From the NCBI GenBank assembly GCA_900755065.1, contig CAAEFC010000003.1:1-61644 (forward strand): 61,644 nt of DNA. The letters are read 5' to 3'. Position 1 is the first letter of the stretch. Every line of letters begins with the position of its first letter. This DNA comes from Bacilli bacterium. GTDB taxonomy: Bacteria; Bacillota_I; Bacilli_A; RFN20; CAG-449. Below the pieces are notes generated by a model. It was not told the origin of the DNA. It did not search any database and was given only the letters and a program-made list of their open reading frames with translations. Positions 44,246 to 53,068 of the stretch are shown in pieces. Both the position numbers and the translations under genes were made by a program.

Positions 44246-44731
44246 ATGATTGGAGAAAAGATCAGGTCGTTCCGACTGAAAATGGATTATACGCAAGGAG
44301 AAATCGCCAGGGAGATCAACATTCCCAAATCGATGATCTCCGCCTGGGAGACCGGAAAGATCAAACCGAACAAAGATGATCTGGAATTGCTCAGCGAAGT
44401 CTTTGAAGTCGATGTCAATGAATTGAAAGTCGATAATTCAAAAAGAACCAGGATCATTCATGTCCGGAAGAAAAAGACTTTCAAGAAAGCGGCGCTGTGC
44501 CTCGCCATTGCCGGGTATCTCCTCTTTGTGATCGTTCTGGGCAGTTCGATTTCCGCCTATACGCTGTATCGGTGTTACAACGATCTGAAAATTTACGAAG
44601 AACTCGGCAATATCGATGTGAAATTCTCGATCTGCCTGATCGTCGAACTGACTCTGACGGGATTGGGAATCCTTCTCTTGATGATTCGGTATTGCCTGAG
44701 GCACTTTAAAATTATCAAAAAAGAAGGGTGA
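44246..44731 (+). CDS. Membrane-anchored XRE-family regulator 1
   Basis: A 161-residue protein. Residues 5-60 form an XRE/Cro helix-turn-helix (GEIAREINIPKSMISAWETG), then a basic linker and two predicted membrane spans (about 82-106 and 127-149) with a short outer loop. DNA-binding heads tethered to the membrane can sense outside signals or be freed by proteolysis. It heads a tight four-gene unit: the next gene starts nine bases later. No cofactor or ligand motif is visible. Confidence 0.82.
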   Translation: MIGEKIRSFRLKMDYTQGEIAREINIPKSMISAWETGKIKPNKDDLELLSEVFEVDVNELKVDNSKRTRIIHVRKKKTFKKAALCLAIAGYLLFVIVLGSSISAYTLYRCYNDLKIYEELGNIDVKFSICLIVELTLTGLGILLLMIRYCLRHFKIIKKEG

Positions 44732-44740
44732 TGAACGAAG

Positions 44741-45298
44741 ATGAAGAACGGAATGAAAAAGACGGGAAGAGCCATTAAATTCTATCGCGAGAAACTCGGC
44801 TTATCCCGAATGGATTTATCGAAACTGTTGAACGTAACCGCGTCGTTGATAGCCAAATGGGAAAACGGAGAACGTTCGCCGAGAGTCAATATCGACAAAC
44901 TGTGCAAGTTTCTGTGCGTAACCAAAGAAGAAATCTTTTATTTCGAGGACGAATCGGACAAAAACAGTCCCGATAAACTGTATTACGAAAAGTATAAGAA
45001 GAGTTTTCTCTTTTCCTTGATTGCCGTAACGTTGATGGTTTTCTCGTTTGCGATGATTTATACGACAAAAATGTTTACGCCCAGTTTTTCAAAATACGCA
45101 GAATATACGATAAGTTCGCATAATTTGAATATCGTTGAAGCGAAATCAAACTTGTTTCTGAAAGTTGGGATTATCTGTTTTATTTTGGGTACGGTCTTAC
45201 TGATTGTTGTCATTATTTTATCGATTCGCGCAGCGAAAAAAAGAAAACGTGAAGCATGGGACGATGCAATAACTATAACAAGAAGAAGGAGGAGATAA
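44741..45298 (+). CDS. Membrane-anchored XRE-family regulator 2
   Basis: A 185-residue protein with the same design as its upstream neighbour but low sequence identity to it. Residues 7-65 are the XRE helix-turn-helix (SRMDLSKLLNVTASLIAKWE), followed by two spans (about 88-107 and 139-163) with an outer loop of 30 residues and a very basic tail ending RRRRR. The next gene starts one base after its stop. The duplication of design suggests a heterodimer or an antagonist pair; this is inference. Confidence 0.82.
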   Translation: MKNGMKKTGRAIKFYREKLGLSRMDLSKLLNVTASLIAKWENGERSPRVNIDKLCKFLCVTKEEIFYFEDESDKNSPDKLYYEKYKKSFLFSLIAVTLMVFSFAMIYTTKMFTPSFSKYAEYTISSHNLNIVEAKSNLFLKVGIICFILGTVLLIVVIILSIRAAKKRKREAWDDAITITRRRRR

Positions 45299-45299
45299 A

Positions 45300-46076
45300 A
45301 TGAACAAAGTAATTGTCGGCTTTACGGCTTTATTGACTGGAAGCAGTCTCAACGCCGTTTCAGCCAAGACCAATACGGTCTACGTGCCGACCGAAAATCT
45401 GTCCTGCACGGAAAAGATTCTTAAAGAGAATCAGAAAGTAACGGACACGGTCAAGTATATTTCCAGAGAAAGAGGTATCAAACGGCAGACCACTCAAAAC
45501 GTTATCGAAAATATCATGAGTCAAGGTTACAATGTTTCATCGGCAAGCACAACCAACGACGAGTATATTTACGATTTGTATTTCGGAGATGGTGCGAACG
45601 ATTTTTGGATGGCTTTTTCCGATAAATATCCCGTTAAAGCGTATACGATTATGGACTATGTGGTTATGGCTATGGTCGATACGAAAGACGAATATGGTAA
45701 ACTGGAAACCGATAACGATTCCGATGCGTTTGCCCATATCTATCTCGTAGCCTTGATTACTTACAAATACGGTTCGAGTTTCGCAGAGGAATTCCTGAGT
45801 TTCTACAAAAAAGGGTATAACGGTTCGGATATGACGAATCTGAATCGGCAGACTATGGATTTGCACAACAATCCGATCGGCATTATGGTGGGGTCGAATT
45901 ACAAGGATTATCAGCACCATATGACCGGCGACGTTCAGAAGGATCTCATCACGTACGTGAAACACGTCGTTAAACACGGCTCGTATTACGGCGTGCTGAA
46001 ATTGTCCGCGGATAAAATGGGATTCGTCAATACGACTGTCGGCGAGACTTGCCCGGTATTCCCGCCTTTCTGTTAG
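45300..46076 (+). CDS. Exported DUF6973-like protein with a C-terminal double-cysteine motif
   Basis: A 258-residue protein. Residues 1-22 look like a signal peptide (MNK, hydrophobic VIVGFTALLTG, cleavage after AVSA). The central part resembles DUF6973, a domain found at the ends of secreted and polymorphic toxins: SDAFAHIYLVALITYKYGSS (residues 141-160, with Asp142 and His146) and MDLHNNPIG (186-194). The protein has only three Cys: Cys36, and Cys251 with Cys258 in the terminal CPVFPPFC. The radical SAM gene begins 15 bases downstream. The placement of Cys at the extreme C terminus next to a modifying enzyme is the pattern of a modified substrate. It could instead be an exported toxin or enzyme with a disulfide. 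GGAGGAG precedes the start. Confidence 0.75.
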   Translation: MNKVIVGFTALLTGSSLNAVSAKTNTVYVPTENLSCTEKILKENQKVTDTVKYISRERGIKRQTTQNVIENIMSQGYNVSSASTTNDEYIYDLYFGDGANDFWMAFSDKYPVKAYTIMDYVVMAMVDTKDEYGKLETDNDSDAFAHIYLVALITYKYGSSFAEEFLSFYKKGYNGSDMTNLNRQTMDLHNNPIGIMVGSNYKDYQHHMTGDVQKDLITYVKHVVKHGSYYGVLKLSADKMGFVNTTVGETCPVFPPFC

Positions 46077-46091
46077 TCTGAGAGTATGCGT

Positions 46092-47354
46092 ATGAAGCAT
46101 TACAGATTCGGTTTCATGCACGTTATAGTTAATGCATCCAATGGTGAAATTCGATATTTTGAAAATGAAACCGATCATGATAGTGAATACGAAATCTTTC
46201 TGTATCAGGACGAAACTTTTTATCGCCCCGTAAGAGAGGTCAGATACAGCATCGACCACTATTCCAGAGCGACCCTTTCGATCAATCTCAGCACGAAGTG
46301 CAATTTTTCCTGCCGGTATTGCTTTGCTGATCATTCAGTGGGACAAGATTTCAAAAAAATGAATCAACTGCGGGAAATTATTGAGACTTTTGTGAGACAA
46401 CATCGGGATAAAAAAGTTCTTTTCGTGGATCTTTCGGGATCGGGAGAACCCCTGTTGCACCTGAAAGAGATCGTCCGAATTGCCAAATTCTGTCGAAGGT
46501 TAAGCGAAGTCTATTCGACTTCGGTCGTCGTTCAGTTCGTAACCAACGGTTATCTTCTGACGGAAAAAACGGTCGAGGTTTTGCAGAAAAACGCCGTTCT
46601 TTTCGGAGTTTCCGTCGACGGAACGCGGGAGAATCACGATAAAAACCGCGTTCTGGCCGACGGGAGAGGAACTTACGACATCGTTCGTTCCAATCTGATG
46701 AGAATCAAGGAAAAACAGTATCTCGGCGTTTCGATGGTTCTGGACGGTACGTTTTCGGGAAATCTTCTGGAAACGTATCTGAATCTGCTTTCTTTCGCGC
46801 CGACGATCAGCGTGAAGTTCAAACGAAGCGAATGCGCGGAGGAATTCAAAGAGGCGCATTTGCATTTGGCTCAGGAGTATTTCGGAGTGGCTCTGTACCT
46901 TTCCGAAAGAATTCTCGAAGAGGATTACGCCTTGATGTTCGCGATGCTGAACGGCGATGACGCTTTCGGGACGATGATTTCCCGCGTCTTTATCGGGAAT
47001 AAAGTTTTTGCCCGTTGCGACGGGGGAATCGCCCGGTTTTCGTACGATATCGAAGGGGAAGTTTACCCTTGCGCGCCGAGTTGCGGCGACAAGCGTTACA
47101 AGGTAGAGCAGGGGAATACGTTTTATGCGGATTGGTTTGAAAAAGATTATTGTGAAAACTGTGAATGCAAGTACTATTGCGGCGGCGAATGCCCGATCGT
47201 CAAGGAACGCTTAAAGGGAAATGACCCTTATTTATGCAAAATCAGACGAAAGTTGTTTGAGTACGGTCTTTGGCTGAAAGCATTCTGCCTGGCGCACAAA
47301 CCGGAGGGGTATACGACAATCAGAAATTTTATTTTTGAGAAGGAAACCCGATGA
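46092..47354 (+). CDS. Radical SAM/SPASM domain protein, probable peptide or protein maturase
   Basis: A 420-residue enzyme. The radical SAM cluster motif CNFSCRYC uses Cys70, Cys74 and Cys77, followed by the DLSGSGEPLLH and TNGYLLTE elements and SVDGTRENHDKNR, the usual pattern of sulfatase-maturase and RiPP-maturase types. The C-terminal SPASM domain has Cys309 and the cluster C354-x2-C357-x-C359-x3-C363-x3-C367, then Cys382, enough for auxiliary Fe-S clusters. GAGAG seven bases before 46092 supports this start over 46086. Gene order puts the exported DUF6973-like protein immediately upstream as the likely substrate. No sulfatase lies nearby. Confidence 0.85.
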   Translation: MKHYRFGFMHVIVNASNGEIRYFENETDHDSEYEIFLYQDETFYRPVREVRYSIDHYSRATLSINLSTKCNFSCRYCFADHSVGQDFKKMNQLREIIETFVRQHRDKKVLFVDLSGSGEPLLHLKEIVRIAKFCRRLSEVYSTSVVVQFVTNGYLLTEKTVEVLQKNAVLFGVSVDGTRENHDKNRVLADGRGTYDIVRSNLMRIKEKQYLGVSMVLDGTFSGNLLETYLNLLSFAPTISVKFKRSECAEEFKEAHLHLAQEYFGVALYLSERILEEDYALMFAMLNGDDAFGTMISRVFIGNKVFARCDGGIARFSYDIEGEVYPCAPSCGDKRYKVEQGNTFYADWFEKDYCENCECKYYCGGECPIVKERLKGNDPYLCKIRRKLFEYGLWLKAFCLAHKPEGYTTIRNFIFEKETR

Positions 47355-47367
47355 AAGGTTAAGGGAG

Positions 47368-47398
47368 AAGCACAGATCTTCGGATTTGTGCTTTTTTT
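47368..47398 (+). terminator. Intrinsic terminator after the radical SAM gene
   Basis: AAGCACAGATC (47368-47378) pairs with GATTTGTGCTT (47383-47393) with one G-T pair around a TTCG tetraloop, followed by T. It ends the unit that began at 44192. Confidence 0.88.
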
Positions 47399-47430
47399 GA
47401 GATTGAGGCGCCTTTCATCGGGAAAGGGGA

Positions 47431-47460
47431 TTGATTTTCGAAAAGGGAATGTGCTATTCT
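47431..47460 (+). promoter_or_regulatory. Promoter of the 47541 gene
   Basis: TTGATT (47431-47436), an 18-base spacer and TATTCT (47455-47460) with TG at 47452-47453. The leader then contains a hairpin (TTTTTC with GAAAAA, flanked by GCGC arms, 47498-47525) just before the ribosome-binding site. Confidence 0.6.
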
Positions 47461-47540
47461 GTAATCAGATTCAAAGGGAAACGGATCATGTTAAGGGGCG
47501 CGTTTTTCCGTAGAAAAAGCGCGGACGGAGGTATCGAAAG

Positions 47541-48011
47541 ATGAAAGTGCGTAAAAGAAAAATAATAGGCTTGCTCCTTTTCCTTGTTTTGGTTCTCTCT
47601 TTTACGGGAGTCGGAATCGGCTATGATCTGCATCTGAGGAATAAGTACGATCTTTACTATTCTTACGGGAAAAGCGACGATCCTTCTCATATTCCTTTTC
47701 ACGGGGTCGAAATTTACTGCTGGAAATCGAAGAACGGTCAATGGGAAAGCGGGATTCTTTATACGTCGAGCGTTTATAAGACTCCCGAGCAGATCGAGTG
47801 GTTGCAGGACAATCTGCCGTGTCCGCTTCGGGCGATGAGAAGCATTCTGCGTTCGTTTTCCGAAGCGCAAAGGAAAAACAGCGTCGTCTTTTTGGTCAGC
47901 AATCCGCCGGAAACGGCCGAATTGACGCACGATCCCGATTTGGTTTTAAAGGCGAAGGAGACGTATTGCATGCTTTACAGGGCGTTAGGACTACCGACGC
48001 CGACGTTTTGA
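47541..48011 (+). CDS. Membrane-anchored protein of unknown function
   Basis: I do not recognise this 156-residue protein. Residues 9-28 are one hydrophobic span after a strongly basic start (MKVRKRK), so the rest (about 125 residues) probably faces outside. Cys residues in EIYCWKSK, NLPCPLR and ETYCML are the only notable feature. GGAGG is ten bases before the ATG. It has its own promoter and lies between the radical SAM unit and the CotE-like gene; whether it belongs to either is unclear. Confidence 0.65.
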   Translation: MKVRKRKIIGLLLFLVLVLSFTGVGIGYDLHLRNKYDLYYSYGKSDDPSHIPFHGVEIYCWKSKNGQWESGILYTSSVYKTPEQIEWLQDNLPCPLRAMRSILRSFSEAQRKNSVVFLVSNPPETAELTHDPDLVLKAKETYCMLYRALGLPTPTF

Positions 48012-48130
48012 ATTTCACATATTGCCTTTCTTGTGAAAACGGCTTTGTCTTTCCAACGTCATTTGGAGAAATGCGCAAGATCGCGGATAAAATGGTCTCG
48101 GACTTCATATGTTGTAACGGGGGACTTTTT

Positions 48131-48643
48131 ATGTATCGTGAAATCGCTGTGAAGACTTTGACGGGAAAGGGAAAACTGGAACACAGTCTGGAAAGAACCA
48201 TTCGCCTGGAAAACAACATCTCCAAAACGCTGGGGTGCTGGATCATCAACCTGCAATACGATACGGAAATCAAAAACAAAGAAATCTACATCAAGGGGAG
48301 TTTCGACATTCAACTCTGGTATGCGCTGGATAACGATCAGAAGAGCGACGTTTATACGGAAAAAATCAACTTTTTCGAGAAAGTCAACATGTCTTACCGC
48401 GATCTGAAAACGATCGACGATACGCTGTACCCGAAAGTCTACGTCAACAAATATCCTTCGTGCGTTTCGATGCAGTTGAACGATCAGAATGTCGAATTAC
48501 GCATCGAGTTTCTGATGTTCGTCGAGACTTTTCAGGAAGCGCTTCTGGTGGTTTCCTGCGCCGACGACTATCAGGAAGACATTCCTCTGGAAGAGGAAAT
48601 CGCGATGAATGTCAATGAAAACTATCTGATCGACCGTAAGTGA
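48131..48643 (+). CDS. CotE-like outer spore coat morphogenetic protein
   Basis: The 170-residue protein matches the CotE family along its length: the N-terminal YREIAVKTLTGKGKLE, then LGCWIINLQYD (Bacillus: LGGWIINHKYD), GSFDIQLWYAL (Bacillus: GYYDINVWYSY), a YRDL element (Bacillus: YRDN) and the PSCVSMQLNDQNVELRIE part, followed by an acidic tail. CotE shapes the outer spore coat in Bacillus. The position directly before mutS-mutL is the same as in Bacillus. A start at 48131 is used because GGGGGAC lies seven bases before it; the upstream open frame has no coding features. Family similarity is judged from memory of the Bacillus protein. Confidence 0.8.
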   Translation: MYREIAVKTLTGKGKLEHSLERTIRLENNISKTLGCWIINLQYDTEIKNKEIYIKGSFDIQLWYALDNDQKSDVYTEKINFFEKVNMSYRDLKTIDDTLYPKVYVNKYPSCVSMQLNDQNVELRIEFLMFVETFQEALLVVSCADDYQEDIPLEEEIAMNVNENYLIDRK

Positions 48644-48737
48644 TTTTTAAAAAGCATTTTTAAAAATAAATCGCAAATGGATTTTTCCTTTGACCGGAAA
48701 TATAGTATAATGATTTTCGATCGAGGTAGTTTTGAAT

Positions 48738-51260
48738 ATGGAGAAGAAATACACGCCGATGATGATGCAATACATCAGAATCAAGGAAAAACATCCGGAT
48801 ACGCTGATTCTTTTCAGACTCGGCGATTTTTACGAATTTTTTTTCGACGACGCGAAAGTGGCTTCGCGGGTTCTCCAACTGACGTTGACGGGGAAAAGCG
48901 CCGGCGTCGAGGAAAGAGTTCCGATGTGCGGCGTGCCGTATCACGCCATTTCTTCTTACATCGACAAATTGATCGCGAAAGGCTATAAAGTCGGCATCGT
49001 CGAACAGTTGGAAGACCCGGCTACCGCGAAGGGGTTGGTCGAACGCGACGTGGTTCAGATCATCACGCCGGGCGCGAATATCGACGTCAAAGTCAAGGAC
49101 AACAATTATCTGGGATGTCTCGACGTTGCCGAGCATTGCTATATCTTTTCCTATGCGGACGTTTCGACGGGGGAAATCTATGTCGAGAATCTGGAAAAGC
49201 AGACGGAAGCCGTCGTCAGCGAGATCGACAACCTGTCGATTCGGGAAATCATCGTTTCCACCTCGTTTCCGGCTGCGGAAGTGCTGAAACTGAAAGAGAA
49301 GCGGAACGTGCTGATTTCTTACGAAAACGACGACGAAGTGGGAATCGAACACGAATATATACTGACTCACGTGTACGATCTTTTTCAGCGGAAAAACGTC
49401 GTGCGTTTGCTGAATTATCTGATCGAAACGCAGAAGAACAGCCTGAATTACATGAAGCAGGCGAGAGTGATCCGGAACAATGCGAATATGCAGATCGACA
49501 GTTTTTCCAGAAATAACCTGGAACTGATCCGGACGATCCGGAGCGAAGACAGTTACGGAACGCTGTTCTGGCTGTTGGATCAGACCGAAACCAATATGGG
49601 AAGCCGGCTTCTGAAAAAATGGATCGCCAAACCGCTGTGCGATTTGAAGGAAATCCGGAACCGGCAGGACATCGTGCAGGCGCTGATCGATCATTTTCTC
49701 GTCCGGGGCGATCTGAGCAAGGATTTGAAAGACATCTACGATCTGGAAAGGCTGATCGCGAAGATCAACTTCGGTTCGGCGAACGGAAGAGATTTGCTTC
49801 AATTGAAGAAATCTTTGCAGGTTGTTCCGAGTCTGATCCGTCATATCCGCGAACTGGAATGCGAGCCGATCGCGGCGATGAAGGGAATGGACAACGATTT
49901 CGTGCCTTTGTGTGCGCTTTTGGAAAAAGCGATCAGCGAAGACGCTCCGCTGGCGGTCAAAGAAGGCGGCATTTTCAAAACGGGCTACGATGAAACGCTG
50001 GATCGGCTGATCGAAATGAGTCAGGGCGGAAAAACTTGGGTAGCCGGTCTCGAAGCGAAAGAAAAGGAACGCACCGGGATCAAAACCCTGAGAGTCGGGT
50101 ACAACCGCGTTTTCGGCTATTACATCGAAATCTCCAAGGGACAAGTCGATCAGGTTCGGGAAGAATGGGGTTACGAGCGGAAACAGACGACCGTCAATTC
50201 GGAAAGATATATCACGAAAGAACTGAAAGATCAGGAATCGATGATTCTCAACGCCGACGAAAGGCGTTGCGCGCTGGAATACGAACTGTTCAATCATCTC
50301 CGGAAACAGGTGGCAGAGTACACCGAAGCGATTCAGGAACTGGCGAATCTGGTTTCCTATATCGACTGCCTGATCGCTTTCAGCGAAGTCAGCATCGACG
50401 GGCATTACGTCCGGCCGCGCTTCAACGATCAGCGAAGAATCGAAATCGTCAACGGCCGTCACCCGGTGATCGAAAAGGTGATGAACCGTTCCAATTACGT
50501 CGCCAACGACATTCGAATGGATCCGTCCACCGACATTCTCGTCATCACCGGACCGAATATGGGCGGGAAATCGACCTATATGCGTCAGTTCGCCCTGATC
50601 GTGATTCTGGCGCAGATCGGCTGTTTCGTCCCCTGCGATTCGGCGGATCTGATGATTTTCGACGCGATTTACACCCGGATCGGCGCGAGCGACGATCTGG
50701 TTTCCGGACAGTCCACGTTCATGGTGGAGATGAGCGAAACCAATTTCGCTTTGCGCCACGCGGACGAAAACTCGCTTTTGATCTTCGATGAAATCGGACG
50801 GGGGACGGCGACGTTCGACGGAATGGCTCTGGCGCAGGCGATTTTGGAATACATCGCTTCAAAGATTCATTGCAAAACGCTGTTTTCGACGCATTACCAC
50901 GAGATCACGCGGATCGAAGAAAAGATGCCTGCGTTAAAAAACGTCCACGTTTCCGTCAGCGAAAACGACGAGGACATCACCTTTCTGTACAAAATCGCCG
51001 ACGGCGCGATGGGGAAGTCCTACGGGGTCAATGTGGCTCGGCTGGCCGATTTGCCTGAGACGCTGATCGAGCGCGCGGCTCAGATTCTGACGTCGTTGGA
51101 AAACAGCAAGGTCAACACCAATACCGATATTCTGAAAAAGAGCGAAGTTCGTCTGCCCGACTGGGCGGAAGAAGTCAGAAAGGCCGATCCTCTGACGATG
51201 TCGCCTCTGGAAGCGTTGAATTTCCTTTACGAAATCAAAAGAAAGACAGGTGATCGATGA
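48738..51260 (+). CDS. mutS: DNA mismatch repair protein MutS
   Basis: MutS recognises mismatches and signals to MutL. The 840 residues open with the mismatch-binding domain (LFRLGDFYEFFFDDA, holding the Phe-x-Glu that stacks on the mismatch). The C-terminal ATPase has Walker A TGPNMGGKSTYMRQ, Walker B LLIFDEIGRGT and FSTHYHEIT. GAGGT before 48738 sets the start. TATAAT at 48706-48711 is a likely -10. It shares one base with mutL. Confidence 0.97.
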   Translation: MEKKYTPMMMQYIRIKEKHPDTLILFRLGDFYEFFFDDAKVASRVLQLTLTGKSAGVEERVPMCGVPYHAISSYIDKLIAKGYKVGIVEQLEDPATAKGLVERDVVQIITPGANIDVKVKDNNYLGCLDVAEHCYIFSYADVSTGEIYVENLEKQTEAVVSEIDNLSIREIIVSTSFPAAEVLKLKEKRNVLISYENDDEVGIEHEYILTHVYDLFQRKNVVRLLNYLIETQKNSLNYMKQARVIRNNANMQIDSFSRNNLELIRTIRSEDSYGTLFWLLDQTETNMGSRLLKKWIAKPLCDLKEIRNRQDIVQALIDHFLVRGDLSKDLKDIYDLERLIAKINFGSANGRDLLQLKKSLQVVPSLIRHIRELECEPIAAMKGMDNDFVPLCALLEKAISEDAPLAVKEGGIFKTGYDETLDRLIEMSQGGKTWVAGLEAKEKERTGIKTLRVGYNRVFGYYIEISKGQVDQVREEWGYERKQTTVNSERYITKELKDQESMILNADERRCALEYELFNHLRKQVAEYTEAIQELANLVSYIDCLIAFSEVSIDGHYVRPRFNDQRRIEIVNGRHPVIEKVMNRSNYVANDIRMDPSTDILVITGPNMGGKSTYMRQFALIVILAQIGCFVPCDSADLMIFDAIYTRIGASDDLVSGQSTFMVEMSETNFALRHADENSLLIFDEIGRGTATFDGMALAQAILEYIASKIHCKTLFSTHYHEITRIEEKMPALKNVHVSVSENDEDITFLYKIADGAMGKSYGVNVARLADLPETLIERAAQILTSLENSKVNTNTDILKKSEVRLPDWAEEVRKADPLTMSPLEALNFLYEIKRKTGDR

Positions 51261-53068
51261 TGAGCAAAATTCAGGTAATGGATCCGCATCTCGCCAACAT
51301 GATCGCCGCCGGAGAAGTGATCGAACGTCCTTCTTCCGTCGTCAAGGAATTGGTGGAAAACGCGCTTGACGCCGGAAGCAAACACATCGAAGTGTACGTA
51401 TACGAGGCGGGAAGAAAGAAGATCGTCGTCAGCGACGACGGTTCGGGAATGAGCGAAGAAGACGCGGTTCTCGCGTTTAAAAGGCACGCGTCCAGCAAAT
51501 TGCTTTCGGAAAGAGATTTATTCCGGATCAAGACGATGGGCTTTCGGGGAGAAGCGCTTCCTTCCATCAGCGCGGTCAGCAAAGTCACCATGATGACTTC
51601 CGACGGAGAAAGTGTCGGGACGAAAGTAACGATCGAAGGCGATGAAACGAAGGTCGAAAGAGCCGCCTCGCGGAAAGGCACGCGTTTTGAAGTGGAAGAA
51701 TTGTTTTACAATACGCCGGTGCGGTTAAAATTTTTGAAGACCGATGCGACGGAAAACGCCAATACGTTGGAAGTCATGCAGCGTCTGGCGCTGTCGCGCC
51801 CGGACGTCGGATTCGATTTTTACATCGACGACCGCCTGATCTTCAAAACGACGGGGCGAAACGATCTGCTCGAAGTGATCGCGCGGATTTACTCCAACGA
51901 CGTCGCCCGGAAGATGATTCCGGTTACCTATGCGAATTACGAATTTCAGATCAACGGCTTCATCGGAAAGCCGGAACTAAGCAAATCCACGCGGTACTAT
52001 ATGATCACGATTCTGAACAACCGCGCGGTTTATCTTCCGAAAATTCAGAAATGCATCATGGAAGCATACGGCGATTTCATCTTCAATTCCCGGTTTCCTT
52101 TCGTGATCCTGAAAATCGACGTCGAACACACACTGGTCGACGTCAACGTTCACCCGGCGAAACGGGAAGTTCGGCTGTCCAACGAAGACAGAGTCACCGA
52201 CGTCGTCCGCGCCTTGATCAGGCACACTTTGCTGGAAAAAAGACCGCTGACGGAATCCAATCTCTATCCGGATACGAAGAAAGTTCTTCTTTCCGACGCG
52301 GAAATCTCTCCGGCCGAACGGGAAAGCGTCTCGCTTCTCCTCGACGAGGAGCCTGTTTCCAAAGGAGAGGACATTCTCCGTCCGCGCGTCGATAAAAGCG
52401 AATGGACGCCTCTGAAACCCGACGATGCGGTATTTGAAGAGGAAATCGCCCCGGTCGTCCGATCCGAACCGAAGGCGCCTTCCTACGGAAAGCCTCTTTT
52501 GATTCCGCTTTGCCAGATTCACGACACCTATATCGTCTGTCAGGGGGAGGACGGCTTCTATCTGATCGATCAGCACGCGGCGCAGGAAAGAGTCAACTAC
52601 GAAAAACTCGACCGGCAACTCAACAGCCGGATAGCGACGACCGATTTGCTCGTTCCTCTGATTCTTTCGGTAGGACCCGGAGATATGATCCGGCTGAAAG
52701 AGCGGCTGGAATTGCTGAAACAAGTGGGGATTTCGGCGGAAATCTTCGGGATCAACACGATCCGCGTGACTTCGGTTCCTCTCTTCGTCAAAGAGAATAA
52801 CGAAGAGGTTTACGTCGAAGAACTGATCGAACAGGTGATTTCAAAAGAAAGAATCGATCTTTCCGAATTGCGGAAAAAGATGATTTCGACGTTCGCCTGT
52901 AAGGCTTCGATCAAGGCGAATCACCGTCTGTCGATCCGGGAAATGCAGGACGTCATCGACTCGCTGTTCCGTTGCGCGAATCCGACCTGCTGTCCGCACG
53001 GAAGACCGACGATCGTGCATTTTTCCAAATACGACATCGAAAAGATGTTCAAGCGTTCCGGAATATGA
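51260..53068 (+). CDS. mutL: DNA mismatch repair protein MutL with endonuclease motif
   Basis: MutL is the mismatch-repair ATPase that nicks the new strand in organisms without MutH. The N-terminal GHKL ATPase has ELVENALDAGS, DDGSGM and GFRGEALPSI. The C-terminal domain carries the metal-binding nuclease motif DQHAAQERVNYE, a full match to DQHAx2Ex4E, and CPHGRPT near the end. AGGTGA at 51247-51252 favours 51260. The 602 residues are of normal length. It overlaps miaA by four bases. Confidence 0.96.
   Translation: MSKIQVMDPHLANMIAAGEVIERPSSVVKELVENALDAGSKHIEVYVYEAGRKKIVVSDDGSGMSEEDAVLAFKRHASSKLLSERDLFRIKTMGFRGEALPSISAVSKVTMMTSDGESVGTKVTIEGDETKVERAASRKGTRFEVEELFYNTPVRLKFLKTDATENANTLEVMQRLALSRPDVGFDFYIDDRLIFKTTGRNDLLEVIARIYSNDVARKMIPVTYANYEFQINGFIGKPELSKSTRYYMITILNNRAVYLPKIQKCIMEAYGDFIFNSRFPFVILKIDVEHTLVDVNVHPAKREVRLSNEDRVTDVVRALIRHTLLEKRPLTESNLYPDTKKVLLSDAEISPAERESVSLLLDEEPVSKGEDILRPRVDKSEWTPLKPDDAVFEEEIAPVVRSEPKAPSYGKPLLIPLCQIHDTYIVCQGEDGFYLIDQHAAQERVNYEKLDRQLNSRIATTDLLVPLILSVGPGDMIRLKERLELLKQVGISAEIFGINTIRVTSVPLFVKENNEEVYVEELIEQVISKERIDLSELRKKMISTFACKASIKANHRLSIREMQDVIDSLFRCANPTCCPHGRPTIVHFSKYDIEKMFKRSGI

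Noticed and set aside
46092..47354. Radical SAM enzyme as an anaerobic sulfatase maturase
   Set aside because: No sulfatase with the CxPxR motif is in the window, and the adjacent exported protein lacks that motif; the general maturase call is kept.
48660..50759. Open frame of about 700 codons on the minus strand opposite mutS
   Set aside because: Antisense of a certain MutS gene with the same skewed residue use; no motif. Many shorter antisense frames in the window were dropped for the same reason.
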